Shown here piece by piece: positions 59,001 to 64,000 of a stretch of 64,000 bases of DNA (its first letter is position 1; each line of letters begins with the position of its first letter). The notes under the pieces are model-generated. The model did no database searches. It worked only from the letters and a program-made list of their open reading frames with translations, and was not told where the DNA came from. The position numbers were made by a program, and so were the translations under genes. This DNA is from Parastagonospora avenae f. sp. tritici 18332-5 (Eukaryota > Ascomycota > Dothideomycetes > Pleosporales > Phaeosphaeriaceae): NCBI GenBank assembly GCA_022559985.1, contig JAFJTR010000001.1:992001-1056000 (forward strand), in the 5' to 3' direction.

Positions 59001-59245
59001 TTTTCAGCACTGACAAGAGCACTGACAAGGTTGACGTGAATGCAAAAAGTAAATCAGGATCTACAGCGGTGATGGAAGCGGCGGCGAACGGGTACAGTAG
59101 TATAGTTGCAATACTGCTTAGCACTGGTAAGGTGGACATTGGAGCGAGAAATGATCGAGGAGAATCAGCGCTAATGAAGGCGGAGAAGAATGGACACGGA
59201 GATATTGTTCAGATGCTGCAGTCTTACTGTTTCAGGGAAAAGTAG
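56081..59245 (+). pseudogene. HET-NACHT-ankyrin NLR gene, disrupted (lost start, in-frame stop)
   Basis: One frame of 1055 codons runs from 56081 to 59245 with one internal stop, TGA at 56489-56491. The N-terminal HET domain reads WLIRIDPDGRLSLVEYIDN, then ILSHTW, WVDTCCINKTSSADLSEAIN, and after the stop FTRGWTLQELIAPPS and YCLQGLFDVFMSPIYGEG. The stop replaces the Trp that family members carry before FTRGW. The codon expected to be the start, just before WLIR, is ATT, and an upstream stop without an ATG precedes it. A NACHT domain follows: Walker A GKPGTGKS at residues 315-322 and Walker B VVCFIDALDECE near 420. At least five ankyrin repeats end the protein (58708-59215). Such STAND proteins control heterokaryon incompatibility. 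Alternatives are a spliced upstream start, or a start at 56630 giving 871 aa without HET. Confidence 0.8.
59006..59029 (+). repeat. 12-bp tandem duplication inside the ankyrin region
   Basis: AGCACTGACAAG occurs twice in direct succession, adding four residues (STDK) before an ankyrin repeat. Both copies are identical, so the duplication looks recent. Confidence 0.85.
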
Positions 59246-59966
59246 AATCATGCTACAAGCAGCAGATGCATACAACGCAGTAAAGTAATAACAGAAAGAG
59301 ACTACAGAATAGGCCGTATACCCAAGACCTTAACACAGTAATAGGCAGTAGGTAGAAATCGACAGTACGATGGAGTGGACGATCACAACGTCCAGCAGCA
59401 GCAACTTTGACTGCAAATTGTCGCAACGGCAGGCTGCAGTCTTACACTACTGCTATAGTATAGTGTTGTAATGGTAATCCTATTCTAAAGCTAGAGTACT
59501 CCTAGAAATGTACATGCCGAATCGACATGTCCTCGACGATCTTTATACCTTGACCATTCCTATCCCAACCATTTGAAAGCTTCACCTACCAATGCAAAAA
59601 AAGATCGCGGTGCTCTTGATGTTGTTTAATAGCTCTGCGTAAATGACCCCCGTCTCGTCAACTTAATGCGGCTTTTTGACTCGTGTTTTGCCGCACTTAA
59701 GACGCTATTCAGGGCGTAACATCCCCGACAAGCCCGACAAGGCGTAATACTGGCAGGCACGATCTGCAACTGTGCCGCAACGTGATGACGAACCTGTGTC
59801 CGCCATCACCAAACCATTGGCCATTGTCGACCGCTCAGAAGCTTGGAAATTCCTTCTCTACTTAGTTGCCTGATTTATTTATCTAAATTTATACAGAATT
59901 TCGCGTGCGGAAAACCGTCAAAGCGGCTGCTTCTTCGCACCGACCCTAAACTCTCCGTCCTCAACG
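59246..59966. other. Intergenic region between the NLR gene and the P450 gene
   Basis: No gene recognised; A+T-rich patches around 59440-59480 with TATAGTATAG runs. Confidence 0.4.
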
Positions 59967-61634
59967 ATGCACACCATGGCGATGTATTATGGCATCGTTT
60001 TTGGAGCAGTCGCTGCCGTCTATATGTCTCTTCAGTTACTACTCCGATATACGCATGACCGGCGAGAGCCTCGTTCGATTGAAACTTTAATTCCATTCGT
60101 AAGCCCGGTTATTGGCATGATGCGGAAGAAGACCAAATACTATGTCATGCTTCGGTACGTCGGCCTTCATTGCAAGTAATATCAACAATACTGACGGTGA
60201 AACTCATAGAGACAAGTTCAACCTTCCCATCTACACCCTACGGTTGCCCGGATCGCGCATCTATGTTGTCAATTCGCCCGCCCTCATGTCTGCGGTTCAA
60301 AAGCAATACAAAGCGCTCGCCTTTATGCCCTTGGTAGCTGATGCCTCTGTCAAAGTCTCTCGCTTCAGCAAGACAGCGAGCGATATCATCAACATGAATA
60401 TCAATGGAGATGATGGTAACTGGGGATATGTCATGACATTTCACGATGCCATTCAACCTTCTTTAGCGCCTGGTACACATCTGGATGCCATGAACCGAAT
60501 CATGCTTGGATTAGTTGCACAGACTTTCAATGGACTAAAAGAAGAAGCACCTACGACTGTGAAATTGTTCGACTGGGTTCAGCATCAAATCACGCTTGCT
60601 ACCACGGGCTCTGTATACGGTCCCTCGAACCCATACAAAGATCCGAAATTCGAGGCCGCGTTCTGGTAAAGATGCTCGGTTGAATATTGCCACAATTACT
60701 AACCACTTACAGGACCTTCAAGTCAGGAATGTCGAACTTGATCATGGGATTAAACTCGACGGGCATCGCAAAAAAAGCCATCAACGCTATGAACGTCGGA
60801 TCTATTGCTTTTGAAAAGTACTTCAGCGAAAACCACCATCATGACGGCTCTGAACATGTCCAGGCTCGATTCAACCACAGTACAGATCATCGCATTCCTC
60901 TCAACGATATCGCAAGGTCCGAATTCGCCAACGGAGTAGCTCTGCTGTCCAACACTGTGCCAAACACCTTTTGGCTGCTCTACCACCTCTACTCAGACCC
61001 AGATGTTCTCAAAAAATGCCGTCAGGAAGTATTAGCTGTGCTGACGGTTACCGAAAGCGCAGAAGGGAAAGCAACAAATATCCTCGACATATCGAAGCTG
61101 AAGACGTCCTGCCCAATCCTTCTCTCAACATACAAAGAAGTCCTCCGTCTCTATAGCACCGCAGTATCCGCACGCCTCGTAATGCAAGACCACATGCTAG
61201 ACAACCAATACCTGCTGAAAAAAGGCAGCACGGTAATGATGCCAACCCCCGTCCAGCACCATAACTCCACAATATGGGGCTCTAATAGCAATACCTTCGA
61301 CCACATGCGTTTCGCAGACCAGCGTCCTAGCCAAGCAGGCTTCCGTGCCTTCGGTGGCGGCACGACGTTGTGTCCAGGTCGCCATTTCGCTACTACGGAG
61401 ATCCTGGCTTTTGCTGCGACTATGATCATGCAGTTTGATGTCAGACCGAAATCGACGAGATGGATGGAGGCGTCGGGGGATAGGGTGGAGTTTTGGGAGG
61501 CTACGCCGAGCCCGGATGAGAACTTTGAGGTGGAGATACGTTCGATTGAGGGTGAGGGGCGGGGTGGGAGGTGGGAATTTATTCTGTCGGACTCGGATGG
61601 GCCTATTGGGTTGAGTACTCAGGATTTGGCATAG
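59967..61634 (+). CDS. Cytochrome P450, CYP7/CYP8-like fungal group
   Basis: Three exons, 59967-60154, 60210-60665 and 60713-61634, give 521 aa. An N-terminal anchor (YYGIVFGAVAAVYMSLQLLL) targets it to the ER. The heme loop is FRAFGGGTTLCPGRHFA with the axial Cys near residue 435, and the ExxR helix is in TYKEVLRLYSTAVSAR. In the I-helix the usual acid-alcohol pair (D/E-T) is absent: the region reads FANGVALLSNTVPNTFW. This, and the overall look, recall the CYP7/CYP8 (sterol 7-alpha-hydroxylase and prostacyclin synthase) clan and related fungal proteins. The substrate is unknown; a sterol, fatty acid peroxide or secondary metabolite is possible. It sits next to the NLR gene and the MFS transporter, but no biosynthetic core enzyme is near. 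Confidence 0.88.
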
Positions 61635-61639
61635 TTTGT

Positions 61640-62104
61640 CACTGTAAGGGGGTAGGATATTGCATGCATGCATTATCTTGTTGTCGAGCGCGTTGTAAGA
61701 AGAGTATTATATCTTATTTAAGAGCTTAAAGAGCAGTCTATATCTTATATTTGTTAGAAGAGTCTATCTAGTGCTGTTATTAAGGCATTACGTAGACAGA
61801 GTAGTCTTAGTAGAGGCTTCGCAAAAGTAGTCCGCTAACACGTGTGGTCCGCTAACCTATAATGTACGTTATCTCTAATTACTCATGTCTAGCTACGCCT
61901 ATAGATATTATCCTAACAACACTAAGTAGAGAGAACTATTCTTGTCTGCTAAGGTCTTTGATTATTCTATCTATACTGCCTCTAAGTACGTATCATAAGC
62001 ATATAGATAGAGGAATAAATGCTGTAATTGCCAGAACACCTGCGTAGGCTTTTTTGTTTACTACTCTTTAAAACTAGAGAGGAAGTTGTGGATGTGGCAG
62101 CTAA
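61640..62104. mobile_element. AT-rich transposon-like relic, probably RIP-degraded
   Basis: The stretch is rich in TA steps and stop codons, and CpG/CpA are scarce. GTCCGCTAAC occurs twice close together (61830-61839 and 61847-61856), which resembles ends of fungal pogo/Fot1-like elements. Beyond it, traces that might derive from a helix-turn-helix region exist but no transposase frame survives. The identity is tentative. Confidence 0.3.
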
Positions 62105-62580
62105 CTAGCACATTTGCTATAAGAGAGTGTATATTAGCTCGTGCTTATAATTATCTCAAGAAAGAAAAACTTACTAGTCCAGCGGGGCAAGGGTTGCAGG
62201 AAATCCCAGCGGATGCAATAGAGCAGCAGAGTTCGTGAGACTCCCCACCGGCGTTGCAGCATTTCGCACATTTTTTTTGGTTCTGAGCTTCATGAGCCGC
62301 TTTTCTGCCGTTCTGACAGAGATCGCTGCAGTCCTCCTATTACGGTATTAATATTACCTCAATGAGTTCAAAAGTAGATACAGGAAAGAAGAGTACGTAC
62401 GGGAGTACACGATGTACAGCAGCATTGATCACCGGTAATACTTGCTCGGCAGCCTGAACCTCCTGGAGTATGGCAAATTGTTTGACGGCGGGCAAGGCCT
62501 AAGCCCTCAAACGTGAGGATTCCTTCGTTGGCGAAAGTAAGAGTAGCAAAGGCTACTGACAAGACCATAGTAAGCTTCAT
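62105..62580 (-). CDS. Small secreted 16-cysteine protein (117 aa, effector-like)
   Basis: Three exons on the minus strand, 62580-62401, 62336-62175 and 62116-62105, all join in phase 0. The introns are GTACGT to ATAG (64 nt) and GTAAGT to TATAG with branch GCTAAT (58 nt). The protein starts MKLTMVLSVAFATLTFA, a signal peptide, then a short pro-part ending LARR, a likely Kex2 site, before QTICHTPG. The mature part of about 85 residues has 16 cysteines, including CCC, CAKCC and CC pairs. The last exon codes only for QMC. No family is recognised. The even cysteine count and processing site suggest a disulfide-rich secreted peptide, for example an effector or antimicrobial protein. Its A+T-rich, transposon-relic surroundings also fit effector genes. 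Confidence 0.72.
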
Positions 62581-62687
62581 GTTGAAGAGAAAGAGGTAGT
62601 GATTGATCTAGTAGTTGCTAAAGCTGTTGTTTGATGTGCTGTTGCTGGATGCGCTGTTGTGGAATTCCAGGAGGGAGTTTGCATGAT

Positions 62688-62695
62688 CTTATATA
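62688..62695 (-). promoter_or_regulatory. TATA box of the 16-cysteine protein gene
   Basis: TATATAAG on the minus strand lies about 108 bp before the ATG at 62580, a usual distance for a strongly induced fungal gene. Confidence 0.55.
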
Positions 62696-63231
62696 GAGTA
62701 GAGATTCAAGTCGTAGGGATGTCGCTGTTAACTTGCGGTGTCGTGGTCTGACGCTAGTCTATTTCGTTGCTGCCGACTTCGAAGCGACTAGGACCTCTGA
62801 GGACCCCCGAACAAAGGCCCTTCTCGTACAAGTATGAACCTTGTTGAGATTAAGAATAGGTCTCAGAGGCCTCTCTGCTGTTGTACTATATTCCTTGGAT
62901 TTGCGGGAAGCTCTGAGGTTTCCTAGAACAGACTAATTAATTGGAAGTCCTTAATGCTGACGCAGGGGCAGAATATTGGCTAAGATTAGATGTCTGTAGT
63001 ATGTGCTCGAACCTGTCAGCAAACGGCTGTAAGCTTCCTTCAGAGCTACCATAGGTATCTAGAGATTTTCCTGAAGGCTTCTGCCAATTTCACCTTACAG
63101 TATGATTAGTCGCCTTCCTAATGTAAGTTGCGAACCTAATATACTAGAACTCTCGACTAAGTACACGATTGATAGGACTATAGAGTAAAGGAGTAAAACA
63201 GCATATATAAGGTGTGATCTCCTAACAGTCT

Positions 63232-63259
63232 GCGTATAGCGTACAGCGTATAGCGTATA
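63232..63259 (+). repeat. Four tandem copies of a 7-bp unit
   Basis: GCGTATA, GCGTACA, GCGTATA, GCGTATA follow one another without gaps. Confidence 0.9.
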
Positions 63260-63610
63260 ATCAGTGATGATCTAGAAAGTCACGCAAAGTTCGCAGGTGT
63301 ACCTTGCTTGAGAGTCAGACCGGTAACAGGATCGTAACTGCATGAAGTTTGCGAGATCTAGGCGCGCATAGCCCAACAGATAGGCCCCTTTCCGATCGAC
63401 ATCCTTGTCTGTACACGCTCGCGGTACGCGTTGGGATTAGCAGAACACCTGCGCTTGTTCTAGCGACTGGCATATCTTCGGCTCTTTACGTTACCACTCT
63501 TTCCATTTATGTAGGTGAGTAGATGGAAAAGTCTTGGATATTCGGCGATTGCATACCAAGTACGTAGAATTCGCTGCGACGATCCACCAGGCAGTGCACT
63601 CCCAGCCCTG

Positions 63611-63650
63611 CGGCCGAAAACATACGGCCGAAAACATACGGCCGAAAACG
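63611..63650 (+). repeat. Tandem repeat, 14-bp unit, about 2.9 copies
   Basis: CGGCCGAAAACATA occurs twice in full and a third time as CGGCCGAAAACG. The CGGCCG core is palindromic. Confidence 0.9.
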
Positions 63651-64000
63651 ATGGAAGAAGGTCTAGATGTAGTAACGGACCGTTAAGAAGATGTCTACAT
63701 ACAAGAACGCGGTGTGATAAGTCCGCACGAACCCGACGTCCTGGTTGTCAGATTGCTAAATTAGGACTCCTACGGCTAGTAAGTTATTTTGAAAGCGGGA
63801 ATAATTTCAATTTTCAAACTCTATTTTACATCTATACCCCCAGATCTGATTGTGCGCCCGTTTCAAACAGATGTATCCGCCTGATGTGGGCGATGCAGCG
63901 AACTCCCGGCCACGATCTCATTGGCGGCCATCGGGCCGGAGAAATGGCTCGGCTGTATCTGCTTGCGGCAGTGCACATGGTACCTATGTAGATCTTCTAT

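Larger units (their letters stand above)
62581..64000. other. A+T-rich end region without a recognised gene
   Basis: It holds the promoter of the secreted protein gene, two short tandem repeats, and a 158-codon frame (63515-63991) that has no domain and crosses a tandem repeat, so it is not called. Confidence 0.45.

Noticed and set aside
63515..63991. 158-codon frame at the right end
   Set aside because: It crosses a 14-bp tandem repeat, changes composition midway and has no domain. A gene beginning beyond the window edge cannot be excluded.

Overview
The window is fungal nuclear DNA, from a filamentous ascomycete (Pezizomycotina; Dothideomycetes-like, class not proven). The evidence is many short introns of about 42-65 nt with GT (once GC) donors, CTAAC/CTGAC-type branch points and AG acceptors, together with a Zn2Cys6 regulator, a SCAP protein, an NRPS-like enzyme, a HET-NACHT-ankyrin NLR gene and small secreted cysteine-rich proteins. 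No tRNA, rRNA, CRISPR array or intact transposon was seen. Exons were joined by eye from splice signals, reading phase and family similarity, so the junctions are predictions.

Left part (1-12.3 kb): the 5' part of an NRPS-like adenylation-thiolation enzyme (minus, cut by the window edge), a peroxisomal acyl-CoA dehydrogenase ending in SKL, a tiny secreted eight-cysteine protein, and a CTF1/FarA-type regulator of fatty-acid catabolism. A CCTCGG box, the known FarA-type target, lies 156 bp before the dehydrogenase start.

Core part (13-52.6 kb): conserved housekeeping genes, several in divergent pairs. They are ethanolamine kinase, IML2, SEM1/DSS1, phosphoglycerate kinase, an Mpv17/PMP22 protein, a GT25 glycosyltransferase, NAR1, an IME2-type kinase, MON2, MMS2/UEV, a LYR-motif protein, GIR2, ACL4, SCAP and a RidA protein with a C-terminal AKL. 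A 5-kb stretch without a recognisable gene lies upstream of the IME2-type kinase.

Right part (52.6-64 kb): an accessory block richer in A+T. It has a Dal5-type MFS transporter, a HET-NACHT-ankyrin NLR gene that has lost its start codon and carries an in-frame stop, an atypical P450 of CYP7/CYP8 type, an AT-rich transposon-like relic, and a secreted 16-cysteine protein whose three exons were recovered here. Short degenerate hairpin repeats are shared between the left and right accessory parts (about 2.6, 7.0 and 55.7 kb).

The most interesting material is the two small secreted cysteine-rich proteins with tiny terminal exons, the broken or allelic NLR gene, the hairpin repeat family, and several peroxisome-related signals spread over the window.
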